A DNA stretch of 64,000 nt from an uncultured Pseudohongiella sp. (GTDB lineage: Bacteria; Pseudomonadota; Gammaproteobacteria; Pseudomonadales; Pseudohongiellaceae), in the NCBI GenBank assembly GCA_951812715.1, contig OX638323.1, forward strand, positions 682,001 to 746,000, written 5' to 3'. Numbering within the stretch: the stretch's first letter is position 1; each line of letters opens with the position of its first letter. Below, piece by piece: positions 19,492 through 29,627 of the stretch. The position numbers and the translations under genes are program-made. The notes under the pieces are model-generated. The model was not told the DNA's origin, did no database searches, and was given only the letters and a program-made list of their open reading frames with translations.

Positions 19492-20064
19492 CTACTGGCA
19501 ATCCCCATTCCGCGCATCCTCTTGCTCCTGGTATTCCGAAAGCGCCTCGATATCGAAGCGGCGGCCGAGAGCGCTGATGTCGTCGAAACTGATGTTGCCG
19601 GCGATATTCGCGAGCACCATTTCGCCATCATCGGAAACGATCATAACGGCAATGCCGTACACGATGTCGTCATCCTCGGAAACGCGCAGGAATATGTCGA
19701 CCTGGTCGTCGTCTTCGCGGATCCGGACCACCCGCTCCCAGCCCTCTCTGTCGAGATCCGCGGCGATGCCGTCCATATTGTCCGCCACTTGCCGCACGTT
19801 GCCGCCGATGTCCTCATAGACATGCAGGCGCACGTTCAGCAGCCGCGAGACGAAATTGACCGCTTCCTCGTCGTCTACCGGAATAGTCTCGGTGATAAGC
19901 CGGAGCAAAGGCTCCCGCAAGGTGACCTCGACTACCGGTTCGGTGTTTACCAGGCCGCGCAATCCGGAGAAATCCACATATCCCGGATGGTTATCCGCGG
20001 CCGCGGCAATGGCGCACCAGGCGGTCAGGGCGCCGATCGTAATGATTTGCTGTATCGGTTTCAT
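19492..20064 (-). CDS. DUF4252 family exported protein
   Basis: A 190-residue protein with a signal peptide (IITIGALTAWCAIAAAA) and a body typical of DUF4252: HPGYVDFSGL near the N-terminus, VEVTLREPLLRLI, then VSRLLNVRLHVYE and a C-terminal MIVSDDGEMVLANIAGNI. The family function is unknown; DUF4252 genes often accompany ECF sigma/anti-sigma pairs, as here. It is the third gene of the sigma/anti-sigma/DUF4252 group, 33 bp after the anti-sigma gene. The C-terminus is acidic (EYQEQEDARNGD). Confidence 0.8.
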   Translation of the reverse strand: MKPIQQIITIGALTAWCAIAAAADNHPGYVDFSGLRGLVNTEPVVEVTLREPLLRLITETIPVDDEEAVNFVSRLLNVRLHVYEDIGGNVRQVADNMDGIAADLDREGWERVVRIREDDDQVDIFLRVSEDDDIVYGIAVMIVSDDGEMVLANIAGNISFDDISALGRRFDIEALSEYQEQEDARNGDCQ

Positions 20065-20097
20065 TGTTTCACTCCTTGCTGAGTTGAAGCGCTGGCG

Positions 20098-20682
20098 TCA
20101 GATCGGATCATTCGCGCCGGGGGCGGTCGCGCCGCCGTCTGGCTGGCCGATCGACAACGCCGGCAAGCTGAGTACCGGCAGGCTGACCATCCTGTCGCCA
20201 AGCCGGGACCGCATGGATACGGTAATTTCATTCAAAGTCTGGATTGTGGTGTTCAAATCTTCGATCGCCACCACCAGTTCTTCGCGCGTGTATTGATCCT
20301 CCAGCGCAACCTGCTGCTCCGCCGGCGAGGGCGCGTCGAGTTGCAACCAGACCGCAACCGCCGCAAACGCGGCGAAGGCCGGAACCGCCAATCGCAGCCA
20401 GGGGCCGGCGGCGAGCGCTCGAACCCGGTCGGACAGCGAAACAGGCTCTTGCGCTGCCTGCTGGAACACTTTGGCCAGCAATGCCGGCGGCAGTTCCGGC
20501 CCAGGCATGTCCAACATGGCGTCGCGCATCGAACGCGCGAGCAGATATTCACTGGCGCAGTCCGGGCAGGATCGGATATGGTCGAGCGCCGGCCGCTGCT
20601 GATTCGGATCGAGCTCGTTGTCGAGCAGACCGTCGATCTGCAATTGAACGATGCCGCATTCTGTGCTGTTACTCTTGCTCAT
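20098..20682 (-). CDS. Anti-sigma factor with zinc-finger (zf-HC2) domain
   Basis: A 194-residue membrane protein. The N-terminus holds a zinc-binding anti-sigma motif: CGIVQLQIDGLLDNELDP followed by DHIRSCPDC, giving the His-Cys-Cys triad. A single membrane helix (LAVPAFAAFAAVAVWLQL) lies at about 105-123, and a short outer-facing domain follows with a helix (VAIEDLNTTIQTLNEIT). It should hold the ECF sigma factor encoded 177 bp upstream until a signal arrives. The signal is unknown. Family assignment is good. Confidence 0.75.
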   Translation of the reverse strand: MSKSNSTECGIVQLQIDGLLDNELDPNQQRPALDHIRSCPDCASEYLLARSMRDAMLDMPGPELPPALLAKVFQQAAQEPVSLSDRVRALAAGPWLRLAVPAFAAFAAVAVWLQLDAPSPAEQQVALEDQYTREELVVAIEDLNTTIQTLNEITVSMRSRLGDRMVSLPVLSLPALSIGQPDGGATAPGANDPI

Positions 20683-20859
20683 AATTTCCTACCTGCTGTT
20701 TTCGGCTCGCGCCGTCTACAATGATTCTCTGAATAATTCCATCCATGAAATTATTTGTTGCCGCAAAACGAGCGTTGTTTGGTTTTGCTTACGAGTTCAA
20801 TGGTTAGCGCCATCGAACTCGGCGACGCCTCCGTGCGCCGCGCCGAAGTTCTGAATTAG

Positions 20860-21414
20860 TCAGAGCTTCCGCAGTGAAACCAGATTCTCCTCTCCTGTTC
20901 CGCGCATTTCGGCGAACGCGTGGCGCAAGCCTTTATCTTCACGCAGTTTGCGTCTGCCCCGGTGTAAATACACCTTTACCTGGCTTTCGCTCAATTCCAG
21001 CGCGCCTTGTATGTCCGCGTAACTCATTCCCTGGATATCGCGCATGATCAGTAACGAGCGGAACGGCTCATCGAGCGCCTGGATCGATTCGAGTAGCATT
21101 TCCCGCAGCCGTTCGCGATCCCGGGCCTCGCCTTGACCTTCCGTTGCGGCCTGCGCTTCCGGCTCGATGCGGTCATCAAACCGGGAATCCGCCAGTTGCC
21201 GCTTGCGGATATGATCCACTACCGCGTTGCGCGTCACACGCATCAGCCAGGCCATGATCTTCTCCGGGTCGACCGTTCGCCAGTGTCTCCACAGCTTGAT
21301 CAGCACCTCCTGGGTGACGTCGTCCGCGTCCTGTTTGCTGCGCAAGCTATAACAGGCAAAGGCGTAGACCTTCTGTCCGTACTGTTCCACCGCTCGCCTG
21401 TAGTCGGAATTCAT
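20860..21414 (-). CDS. ECF-family RNA polymerase sigma factor
   Basis: A 184-residue sigma-70 factor with region 2 (DADDVTQEVLIKLWRHWRTVDPEK then AWLMRVTRNAVVDHIRKR) and region 4 (MSYADIQGALELSESQVKVYLHRGRRKL). No region 3 is present, as expected for ECF factors. I use the ATG at 21414 behind GGCGGGAA; the upstream frame to 21447 adds eleven residues with no homology. It heads the sigma/anti-sigma/DUF4252 group. Its regulon cannot be read; no clear autoregulatory -35/-10 pair was found upstream. Confidence 0.9.
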   Translation of the reverse strand: MNSDYRRAVEQYGQKVYAFACYSLRSKQDADDVTQEVLIKLWRHWRTVDPEKIMAWLMRVTRNAVVDHIRKRQLADSRFDDRIEPEAQAATEGQGEARDRERLREMLLESIQALDEPFRSLLIMRDIQGMSYADIQGALELSESQVKVYLHRGRRKLREDKGLRHAFAEMRGTGEENLVSLRKL

Positions 21415-21591
21415 GTTCCCGCCGGCGGCCGTCCGCGCCGCTGCCATCTTGGTCCGCTATCGCGGATCATATGTGCCGATAGACGAAATTGCGCGGCAAA
21501 GGTTACCCCGAAGTGGCCCGATACTGCATCCGAACCGCTTGACCGGCGCCGGCCCCGCGGTGGAGTACGCGGTTTTTGCGAATAACGCTGA

Positions 21592-21999
<408 letters not shown>

Positions 22000-22010
22000 G
22001 TATCCAAATC

Positions 22011-23321
22011 ATGAAATCGAAATCCTTGCCTGCCATCAGTCCTGCCGCGCTGGCGCTGGCCTTGGCGCTGTTTCCCGGTCTGGCGCTGGCCCAGAACGGC
22101 CTGAACGGCGCCAATACTTCCTGGATTCTGACCTCAACCGCCCTCGTACTGTTCATGACCTTGCCGGGCCTGTCACTGTTCTATGCTGGACTGGTACGCG
22201 CCAAGAACGTCCTGTCGGTGCTGATGCAATGTTTCTCCATTGCTGTCGTCATTTCCATCGTCTGGCTGCTGGTCGGCTACAGCATCGCCTTCGGTCCGTC
22301 CGAATCCGCCTGGTGGGGCGGCCTCGGCAAGGCCTTCTTCAGCGGAGTCGGCGTGGATTCGCTTGCCGGGGATATCCCAGAAACCGTTTTCGCCGCGTTC
22401 CAGATGACATTCGCCATCATCACCCCGGCGCTGATCGTCGGCGCTTTCGTCGAACGCATCAAATTTTGTTCCATGCTTGCCTTTACCGTGTTGTGGGCTC
22501 TGCTGGTGTACTTTCCGGTGGCCAACTGGGTCTGGGGCGGCGGCTGGCTAGGCCAGATGGGGCTGATCGATTTCGCCGGCGGCACGGTAGTGCATCTGAC
22601 GGCCGGCGTGGCGGCGCTGGTGCTGGCGCTCGAACTCGGCAAGCGTGACGGTTTCCTCACTTCTTCGGTAGTGCCGCATAACCTGACCATGAGCTTTACC
22701 GGCGCCGCCATGTTGTGGGTGGGCTGGTTCGGCTTCAATGCCGGCAGCGCGCTGGCCGCCGACGGCGCCGCGGGCATGGCGCTATATGTCACGCATACCT
22801 CCGCCGCGGCGGGTGCGCTGACCTGGATGGCGCTGGACTGGTTCAAGTTCGGCAAGGCCAGCGGCCTTGGGGCGATCACCGGCATGGTGGCGGGCCTGGC
22901 GACGATCACTCCCGCGGCTGGTTCGGTCGGCCCAATGGGCGGCCTGCTATTGGGACTGATCGGCGGCGTGATCTGCTATTTCGTCACCATCTACATGAAG
23001 CAGCGCCTGAAAATAGACGACTCCCTTGATGTATTCCCGGTGCATGGCATCGGCGGCCTGACCGGTACGCTGCTCGCCGCGGTGCTGGTGTCCGGCGGCC
23101 TGGGCGTGTTCAGCGGCGCCGGCATGCCCGATGGCATGACCATGGGTTCCCAGTTCGTCGTCCAGCTTATCGGCGTGGTCTCGATCGGTCTCTATACCGG
23201 TGTCCTGACCTGGATCATCGTCAAGATCGTCTCGGCGGTCATGGGGCTGCGCATCAGCGCCGACGAGGAACAGGTCGGACTCGACATCACCGAGCACGAC
23301 GAGAAAGGTTATTCGATGTAG
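22011..23321 (+). CDS. amtB: Ammonium transporter
   Basis: A 436-residue Amt/Rh protein with a cleavable signal peptide (AALALALALFPGLALAQ) and eleven membrane segments. Conserved blocks include MTLPGLSLFYAGLVRAKN, DFAGGTVVHLTAG (first channel histidine), FGFNAGSALAADG and DVFPVHGIGGLTGTLL (second histidine). It conducts ammonium across the inner membrane as a trimer. The C-terminal LRISADEEQVGLDITEHDEKGYS tail binds GlnK. It is co-transcribed with glnK; copy E of the gene-end repeat follows the stop by 20 bp. Confidence 0.96.
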   Translation: MKSKSLPAISPAALALALALFPGLALAQNGLNGANTSWILTSTALVLFMTLPGLSLFYAGLVRAKNVLSVLMQCFSIAVVISIVWLLVGYSIAFGPSESAWWGGLGKAFFSGVGVDSLAGDIPETVFAAFQMTFAIITPALIVGAFVERIKFCSMLAFTVLWALLVYFPVANWVWGGGWLGQMGLIDFAGGTVVHLTAGVAALVLALELGKRDGFLTSSVVPHNLTMSFTGAAMLWVGWFGFNAGSALAADGAAGMALYVTHTSAAAGALTWMALDWFKFGKASGLGAITGMVAGLATITPAAGSVGPMGGLLLGLIGGVICYFVTIYMKQRLKIDDSLDVFPVHGIGGLTGTLLAAVLVSGGLGVFSGAGMPDGMTMGSQFVVQLIGVVSIGLYTGVLTWIIVKIVSAVMGLRISADEEQVGLDITEHDEKGYSM

Positions 23322-23341
23322 GTTAAGGGAGGTGAGGTCCG

Positions 23342-23454
23342 GTCGGCGAAGCCGACAAAAAGCTCAGCTTTTTGAGGGCCGAGCGGCTTGCCAGGAATGG
23401 CAAGCCCGGGGGTTGGAGAAATCACAAAAGTCGCGCCAAGGACGGCATGCGCAA
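23342..23454 (+). repeat. Gene-end structured repeat element, copy E (short form)
   Basis: The element starts 20 bp after the amtB stop with GTCGGC-gaa-GCCGAC (23342-23356). Hairpin 1 is AAAAAGCT/AGCTTTTT (23357-23373), which with its T run could end transcription. Hairpin 2 is CTTGCC/GGCAAG (23387-23404). It then has a GGTTGGAG block and a tail CGCCAAGGACGGCATG. The middle block of copies A-C is missing. The tail reaches the convergent TonB receptor stop codon at 23456. Confidence 0.8.
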
Positions 23455-23455
23455 T

Positions 23456-26346
23456 CTAATAGGTATAGGTGAATTCCACACCGTAAAGACGTGGCACGGT
23501 GGTAGTTGCATTGTGGCGGAAGAATTCAGCTTCTCCCTGGCGCAGGATCTGCAGATTTGCTACCTCATTGAAGACATTATTGACAAAACCGCTGACCACC
23601 CAGTTGCTGTTCGATGAAGTCCATGTGGCTCGCAGGTCTGTGCGACTGTAAGCTTCAGCCTTCTCCGCCTCAGACTGAAAGGGCGAAAAATAGACTTCAT
23701 CAGTCCAGCTATAGATACCGAACAGTTCAACTTGAGAACCGCCGGAGAGCGGGAGCAGATAGCCGCCCCAGAGAGTCGTCTTTCCTTCCGGCACCTGCAA
23801 GAGTTGATTCCCTTTGATGTCCTGAGTCAGGGTTTCGAACTCCGGGTACAGGGAACCCGGCACATCGACATTACTGGCGTCACTGATCAACAAGGTCTCT
23901 GTGTATTCACTGGGCGTGAAACTGAAATTGCCACCGAGAGTAAGATAGTCGTTCACCAACCAGATTGCCTCTGATTCGACGCCAAAAACCCTGGCTCCGG
24001 GAGCTTCAAGCACCGAAGTGGTGGTTCCGCCGATCGATGTTACTTCGGTGCCGACCGTATGGATGTTGTCGTAGTCGTAAAGATAAAACGATCCGTTTAT
24101 CCGCAAAGTATTATTGAGAAAATCGGTCTTGTAGCCAATCTCGTAGGCGACCAACTCTTCGGGATCATAGGTCGGTGTGTTGCTGAAGAAAACCAGATTA
24201 TATCCACCGGAGCGATAACCCGAAGTCGCGGAAAAATAAACCAGTGCCGAATCGGTTACATTCCAATCGAGATTGACACGTCCGGTGGTTTTTCTATCGG
24301 TTCTGATAAACGGCCGGTACACACTCAAAGCGAAGGGAATGCCTCCGTTGGTTACCTTTTCGGTCGGAACGATCAAATTGCCATCGGCATCCGCCACCAG
24401 GCCGCCATTGACGCGATTGACCGCGGCCAGGCCACCGTATAGCGCGAGGAATGAGTTGGCGCCGGTTTCCGAGTAGCGAAACAGATTTTCCTCCGCCGCT
24501 ACCTGATCTTCCGCGTAACGCACACCAAGGGTCAGAGAAAAAGTATCGTTAATGTCCCATACTCCCTGGGTATATGCGGCGAAGGCTTCCCGTTTCGTCT
24601 GTGTAGTGTAGCGTAGAGCAAATCCGTAGCAGACGTTGCCGGACCGTTCGTCACGTTCAGGGCGGGATTCGTGCCGTCGTCGCCATACCAGGCAGAGGTT
24701 TGCAAATTATTGCCGCCACCGTTGCGCTGGCAGGTATCGGCCGGGCTTGCCACGTTACAGGAATCCTTGGCGCTGAACAGATTTACCATTGGCGCGCCCC
24801 CGAATGCCAGAGTGGATGCGCTGATGCCGGCAAGGCTCGGGGCGCCAATGAGGGCCGCGGCCCCCGGGCTCAAGGCCGTGTTGTCTTCATAGGGGTTGGT
24901 CATTCGCGCTTCACCCACGGCAGAATAAAAATCGCCGCGTTGATCGATGGTCGCATCGTAAACAAAGTAACCGGAGGTGATGGATACGGACTCGCCAATG
25001 TCGTAAAAGGCCTGAATCTCGTGCGAGGTATAGTCGGCTTCGTGATTTACGTAAAACTGACGGTCATGGAACATGCTCGCCGTATTGTCGTCATCGGTGG
25101 TGCGTTTATAAGTGAGCTTGTTGAATCCCCACAGGTACTTGAGTTCTAGCCGGTCATTGACATCCCAGGATGCGCTGAGCTGTGTACCCTGTTGTTCAAA
25201 GACTTCCCTGTTCAATCCATTTGTTGCCGCACATAGATCGTCCCCATCTATTTCCCCCGGGAAAACGCATGCATTGTATCTTGCCGCGGATGCGGGAGAA
25301 GTGTTATTGAATCCGTCCAGGGACGCCGCCGCGTTCTGAAAACCGTCAAAGTCTCCGAAGTCTATTCCAGGGCGGTTGCGCTGAGCCTGATCGATACTAC
25401 CGGTGGTGGGGTTGACGAAAGTCAATATTGGCTGGCTCTGGTCGTACCAGTCGTTGCTATCGTAGTTAGCCATGTCGGTGTTATCGGTATTGATAAAGCG
25501 AAACCCAGGCACCAGTGAATCAGTATTGCGATACGGATTTCCGTCTTCGTTCAACACCACTAGCCCGCCACCATTGGCGCCGCCGAATGAGCGATCGATC
25601 GTCATGAAATTCTGTCGTACATTAACCTCTACAGCATCGCTTGGCGTCCACCTGAACTGGCCGGCTACATTTTCAGTGCCAAGGCCGTCGATATTTTCGC
25701 CACTTCCAATATCCTCCACGATGCCATCGCGGTCGCGGAGACTGAAATTCACGCGAGCAGACAGTGTGTCTTCGATCAGGGGAGTGTTAACCATCCCATA
25801 CCATTCGTTTGTACCGAAATTTCCCAGAACGGATTTGAATGAATAATCCAGTTCTTCTTCAGGCGGTTTGTAAAGCACATTGATGGCGCCGCCTACGGCG
25901 TTACGACCATATAGCGTGCCCTGAGGCCCACGCAATATTTCAATTCTCTCTACATCCCAGAACGTGGCGGCAGTGGCTGTTAACAAATCCTCTGAATAAA
26001 TGCCGTTCATATATGTGGCGACACCAGGATCACCCCCGAGGGCCCGAAAATTTCGACCTACGCCTCGAATGGTTGAATCGTAGGGTTGAATGGTTGTTGC
26101 CGGTATGAAGTTTTGCAAATCTTCCTGATTTCGAATTCCAAAATCGTCAAGTGACTCAGCGGTAAGTGCGGTAATCGATATGGATGTGTCTTGAATCGAT
26201 GCTTCCCTGCGCTCCGCGGTCACCATCACTTCTTCAATTTGCCTGACGCCATCGTCCTGAGCGAACACCGCCAGTGGTGCGCAAGCCGCATAAAATAGCG
26301 CCACTGCGCCCATAAGCGCGCCAATTTTCCTCGCAGGAAATTTCAT
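23456..26346 (-). pseudogene. TonB-dependent outer membrane receptor, frameshifted
   Basis: From ATG 26346 (preceded by GGGGGAG) the product has a signal peptide (GAVALFYAACAPLAVFAQ), a TonB-box-like EEVMVTAERR, the plug (SISITALTAESLDDFGIRN, then IEILRGPQGTLYGRNAVGGAIN) and the beta barrel. Near 24600-24620 the frame changes by one base: the 5' frame stops at 24532, while the other frame continues with QTKREAFAAYTQGVWDIND to a barrel end FTYTY at 23456. The barrel type resembles receptors for large organic ligands, but the ligand is unknown. It lies 153 bp downstream of a metallohydrolase gene on the same strand. The lesion is a one-base loss or an error. Confidence 0.85.
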
Positions 26347-26416
26347 TTCCATCTCCCCCGTTCCCAAAAAATATGCTTCCTGATCTTTGATTGATCCGCA
26401 AGCAATCGTGAAGTCC

Positions 26417-26445
26417 AGCATAGTGGTGCCGCGAACAACTGTCAA
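26417..26445 (-). promoter_or_regulatory. Sigma-70 promoter of the TonB receptor
   Basis: TTGACA (26445-26440) and TATGCT (26422-26417) on the minus strand are separated by exactly 17 bp. The predicted start is about 60-65 bp before the chosen ATG at 26346. No Fur-like or other operator is evident. This promoter argues that the receptor is transcribed independently of the upstream metallohydrolase gene. Confidence 0.65.
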
Positions 26446-26499
26446 AAGAGTTTTTGACGCCTGAACCTGGGAGCGACCTGGTCAACATTTCATTAGAAA

Positions 26500-27561
26500 C
26501 TACCTGTTCTCCAGCAACTGGTAGATGCGGTTGATTGCCCTTGGGTCGGCGCCTGGGCCCTGGATTTGGGGGAAGTTGTCGGCGTGAGCGGTCATGTCGA
26601 TTGTGGCCGCTGCCTCTTCCATCGGGATTCCCTCTGCATACATTTCGGCGACCGCGGGCCAGAAGTCGTTCAGATAAGCCTGAAAATTGTCGATCATCTC
26701 GCGCGAACGCATTACCGGGCCGTGGCCGGGCAGCCAGATGTCGAAGTCGAGGTTCTTGAGTCCGTCGAGCGCGGCCGGCCATTCGTCGACATGGCCATCG
26801 CCCATGTAGGCAAGTCCGGGCAGCATCATGTCTCCGGTGAATACAATTTTTTCCTGGGGCAGGAAGATCACCACGTCACCGCCGGTATGGGCGCGGCCGA
26901 AGTGGTGTAGCTGGATTTCCCGGCTGCCGTCGGCCACTGCCTGAAACAAGGTCATCTTGCGCTCGAGAGTGATATTAGGCGGAGTGGGCACGACTTCCTG
27001 AATCGCATCCATGTAATCGCTTTGCACCCGGTGCCGCTGTTCCAGTTCGGCCCGCCGGCGCGGATCGTTCTCGTTCGCGGCCTGTTCCGCAAGCTGCGCG
27101 ACCATGGTGGGCACGGGATCGGAAAAACTGCGGAAAGTGTTCTCTTCCAGCACGTTGCCGAGGTCGCCGTTGAGCTTGGCGCGGGTGAATTCGTGACCGA
27201 TGATTTCGACGCCTTCGGGAAAAGCCTGGTTGCCGTGGGCATGGTCGAAATGATAGTGACTGTTGACGAGATAGCGCACCGGCTTGTCGGTGACCGCGGG
27301 GATAGAGTCGATCAGCGCGCGGGCGGCGGCGGGGGTTACATGGGAATCGACCACGAGAGAATCGAATTCACCAACCAGCACCATCGCATTGCTCATGGTA
27401 TGCACCGCGCCGGTGCCGGACACGTGCCAAACGCCTTCGGCGACTTCCTCGAAACGATGGGTGTCCGATTCCACCACCCGTTCCTGGGCGTTAAGTTGTC
27501 CGGCGGCAAGGGCCGCGAGCAGCAGGCTTAGATAGCGCATTCCACGTAGCGTCGTTTTCAT
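26500..27561 (-). CDS. Secreted metallo-beta-lactamase-fold hydrolase
   Basis: A 353-residue protein with a signal peptide (YLSLLLAALAAGQLNAQ) and the MBL motif NSHYHFDHAHGN (HxHxDH) at about 110-121. Further metal ligands are in GRAHTGGDVVIF, FTGDMMLPG and LPGHGPV. A helical insertion lies at about 150-195 (PTMVAQLAEQAANENDPRRRAELEQ). Such periplasmic MBL enzymes hydrolyse lactones, esters or beta-lactams; the substrate here is unknown. The TonB receptor follows on the same strand. The ATG at 27561 or a second one seven codons later could be used. Confidence 0.8.
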   Translation of the reverse strand: MKTTLRGMRYLSLLLAALAAGQLNAQERVVESDTHRFEEVAEGVWHVSGTGAVHTMSNAMVLVGEFDSLVVDSHVTPAAARALIDSIPAVTDKPVRYLVNSHYHFDHAHGNQAFPEGVEIIGHEFTRAKLNGDLGNVLEENTFRSFSDPVPTMVAQLAEQAANENDPRRRAELEQRHRVQSDYMDAIQEVVPTPPNITLERKMTLFQAVADGSREIQLHHFGRAHTGGDVVIFLPQEKIVFTGDMMLPGLAYMGDGHVDEWPAALDGLKNLDFDIWLPGHGPVMRSREMIDNFQAYLNDFWPAVAEMYAEGIPMEEAAATIDMTAHADNFPQIQGPGADPRAINRIYQLLENR

Positions 27562-27783
27562 CGGTACTCCCCGTTGGTAAAGACTGGATGCCTGCCGGCA
27601 ACATTAGCCCAGGAGCTGGTATGTGTAAAGCGTGGAGAATTTTCGCCGGAAGTTGGCGAATTTAACCTCTCGCGTTGCGCAAAAACACCGAATTGTCAAG
27701 TCAACAGGTTGATTTTGCGAAGAAAAACAGAACTGGCAAGCAAATTGCACCGTACTGGCTGAAGACACAAACCGGAGCGGGAA

Positions 27784-27936
27784 ATGATCAAGATGCGAAA
27801 CCACAATGCCAGACTGTTTCTCGGCGTGTTGCTCGCGGCCGCCATGTTTAGCTACGTGCATTTCCAGATGGGCGCCACCGCCGGCGCCGAAGCAGCCTCG
27901 CGGGCCCCCGCCGAGACTGCCGTGCTGCGAGGCTGA
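27784..27936 (+). CDS. Small single-span membrane peptide (50 aa)
   Basis: A 50-codon frame runs from ATG 27784 to TGA 27936, with GGAG and CGGGAA just upstream. The product starts with basic residues (MIKMRNHNARLF), then a hydrophobic stretch LFLGVLLAAAMFSYVHFQMG, then an Ala/Glu-rich tail. It could be a one-helix membrane peptide or a secreted peptide. It ends 7 bp before the convergent acyl-CoA ligase stop and is divergent from the metallohydrolase gene across 222 bp. No family recognised; the ribosome site and hydrophobic pattern make it better than random. Confidence 0.5.
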   Translation: MIKMRNHNARLFLGVLLAAAMFSYVHFQMGATAGAEAASRAPAETAVLRG

Positions 27937-27943
27937 TGCGCGC

Positions 27944-29587
27944 CTAGCGCTTGATGTATGCGGCGGTTTTTGCCTGTTCGCGCAGCAGATATTTCTGCAC
28001 CTTACCGGTGGAAGTCTTTTTGATCGGCCCCCAAACGACTTTCTTCGGCATTTTGAAACCGGCGAGTTCCGAGCGGCAATAGGCGACGAATTCCTGCTCG
28101 GTCATTTCTTCGCCGTCTTTCAGGCAAACGAAGGCGCAGGGGACTTCGCCCCATTTTTCATCGGGCGCGGCCACGATCGCGGCTTCGAGAATTTTCGGAT
28201 GGCGAAACATTACCGATTCCAGTTCCAGCGACGAAATGTTCTCGCCGCCGGAGATAATGATGTCCTTCGCGCGGTCCTTGATCTGGCAGTAACCGTCCTC
28301 GTACCACACCGCGAGATCGCCGGAATGGAACCAGCCGCCGTTGAACGAAGCCTCGGTGGTGCGCGGGTTTTTCAGATAGCCCTTCATTACCAGATTGCCG
28401 CGCATGAAGATCTCGCCCATGGTTTTGCCGTCTTTCGGCGCCGGTTCCATCGTTTCCGGGTCGGCCACCATGAGTTCGTCCTGCAGCGGCGCGCGCACTC
28501 CCTGACGCGCGAGCATTTCCGCGCGTCCGTAGACGTCGAGTTCGGCCCATTCTTCCTGTGGTTCACAAACCACGCAGGGGCCGTAGGTTTCGGTCAGGCC
28601 ATAGGCGTGAACCACTTCGAATCCCATGTTTTCCATGCCGGCTATGACCGCGGCCGGCGGCGCGGCGCCGGCGGTCATGGCGCTGACCTTGTGGCCGATG
28701 CCCTGACGCAATTCCTCGCGGGCGTTGATCAGCGTATTGAGTACTACCGGCGCACCGCAGAAATGGCTGACCTTGTGGCGTTTGATGGCGTCGAACATGG
28801 CTTCGTCCCTGACATGGCGCAGACAGACGTTTACCCCGGCGACCACCGCCAGGCTCCAGGGGAAGCACCAGCCGTTGCAATGGAACATGGGCAGCGTCCA
28901 GAGATAGACCGGATGCGCGGTCATTTTCCAGCACAGCACATTGGAAACCGCGTTCAGATAGGCGCCGCGATGATGGAACACGACGCCCTTGGGATCGCCG
29001 GTGGTGCCCGAGGTGTAATTGAGTGTGATCGCCTGCCATTCGTCCTCTATCTGGAAGCAGCGATAGTTCGGATCGCCGGTCTGGATGAACTTTTCGTAAT
29101 CCTGCTCGCCGAGCAGTTCGCCGCCTTCGAAATAGGGGTCGTCGATATCGATTACGAGAATTTCCTGTTCCACGAGTTCCAGCGCCGCCTTGATGGTGGC
29201 GCTATGCTCCCGGTCAGTGAACAGTACCCTGGTTTCGGCGTGCCCGAGGATGAAGGCGATAGCCTTGGCGTCCAGTCGCGTGTTCAACGCGTTCAACACG
29301 GCGCCGATCATGGGCACGCCAAAATGCGCTTCGAAAGTTTCCGGCGTATTGGCGCCCATGAAGGAGACCGTATCGCCCTTGCCGATACCGATTCGCGCGA
29401 GAGCCGAGGCCAGCAGGCAGCAGCGGGAATAGGTTTGCGACCAGGTATGGCGCGTATCGCCATGAATGATCGAAGTCCGGTCCGGATACACGCTGGCGCA
29501 GCGCTCGATGAAGCTCAATGGCGTCAGGTGCGCGAAATTGGCGGCATTGCGATCGAGCGACCGCTCGTAAATATTGTGGTTGTTCAT
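27944..29587 (-). CDS. Acyl-CoA ligase, DmdB-like (AMP-forming)
   Basis: A 547-residue ANL-family enzyme. The AMP-binding signature NYTSGTTGDPKGVVF, the motif AYGLTETYGP, FHSGDLAVWYEDGYCQIKDR with the hinge after it, and the C-terminal KKTSTGKVQKYLLR with the adenylation lysine are all present. The extra WTLPMFHCNGWCFPW block is typical of the DmdB/medium-chain ligase group, which in marine bacteria activates methylmercaptopropionate in DMSP breakdown. That substrate is suggested only by family likeness; a fatty acid ligase is possible. The gene stands alone, 40 bp downstream of the methyltransferase/GNAT gene on the same strand. Confidence 0.82.
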   Translation of the reverse strand: MNNHNIYERSLDRNAANFAHLTPLSFIERCASVYPDRTSIIHGDTRHTWSQTYSRCCLLASALARIGIGKGDTVSFMGANTPETFEAHFGVPMIGAVLNALNTRLDAKAIAFILGHAETRVLFTDREHSATIKAALELVEQEILVIDIDDPYFEGGELLGEQDYEKFIQTGDPNYRCFQIEDEWQAITLNYTSGTTGDPKGVVFHHRGAYLNAVSNVLCWKMTAHPVYLWTLPMFHCNGWCFPWSLAVVAGVNVCLRHVRDEAMFDAIKRHKVSHFCGAPVVLNTLINAREELRQGIGHKVSAMTAGAAPPAAVIAGMENMGFEVVHAYGLTETYGPCVVCEPQEEWAELDVYGRAEMLARQGVRAPLQDELMVADPETMEPAPKDGKTMGEIFMRGNLVMKGYLKNPRTTEASFNGGWFHSGDLAVWYEDGYCQIKDRAKDIIISGGENISSLELESVMFRHPKILEAAIVAAPDEKWGEVPCAFVCLKDGEEMTEQEFVAYCRSELAGFKMPKKVVWGPIKKTSTGKVQKYLLREQAKTAAYIKR

Positions 29588-29627
29588 AGGTTCCGAGTTC
29601 CTTGAATGGTCCGGCCTGACCGATGGT

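Noticed and set aside
21513..21528. Possible sigma-54 promoter TGGCCCG-TGCAT upstream of glnK
   Set aside because: The GG and GC dinucleotides are one base too close for sigma-54, and the match is partial.
27806..29605. Long plus-strand open frame opposite the acyl-CoA ligase
   Set aside because: Antisense shadow; the ligase on the minus strand carries all ANL motifs.
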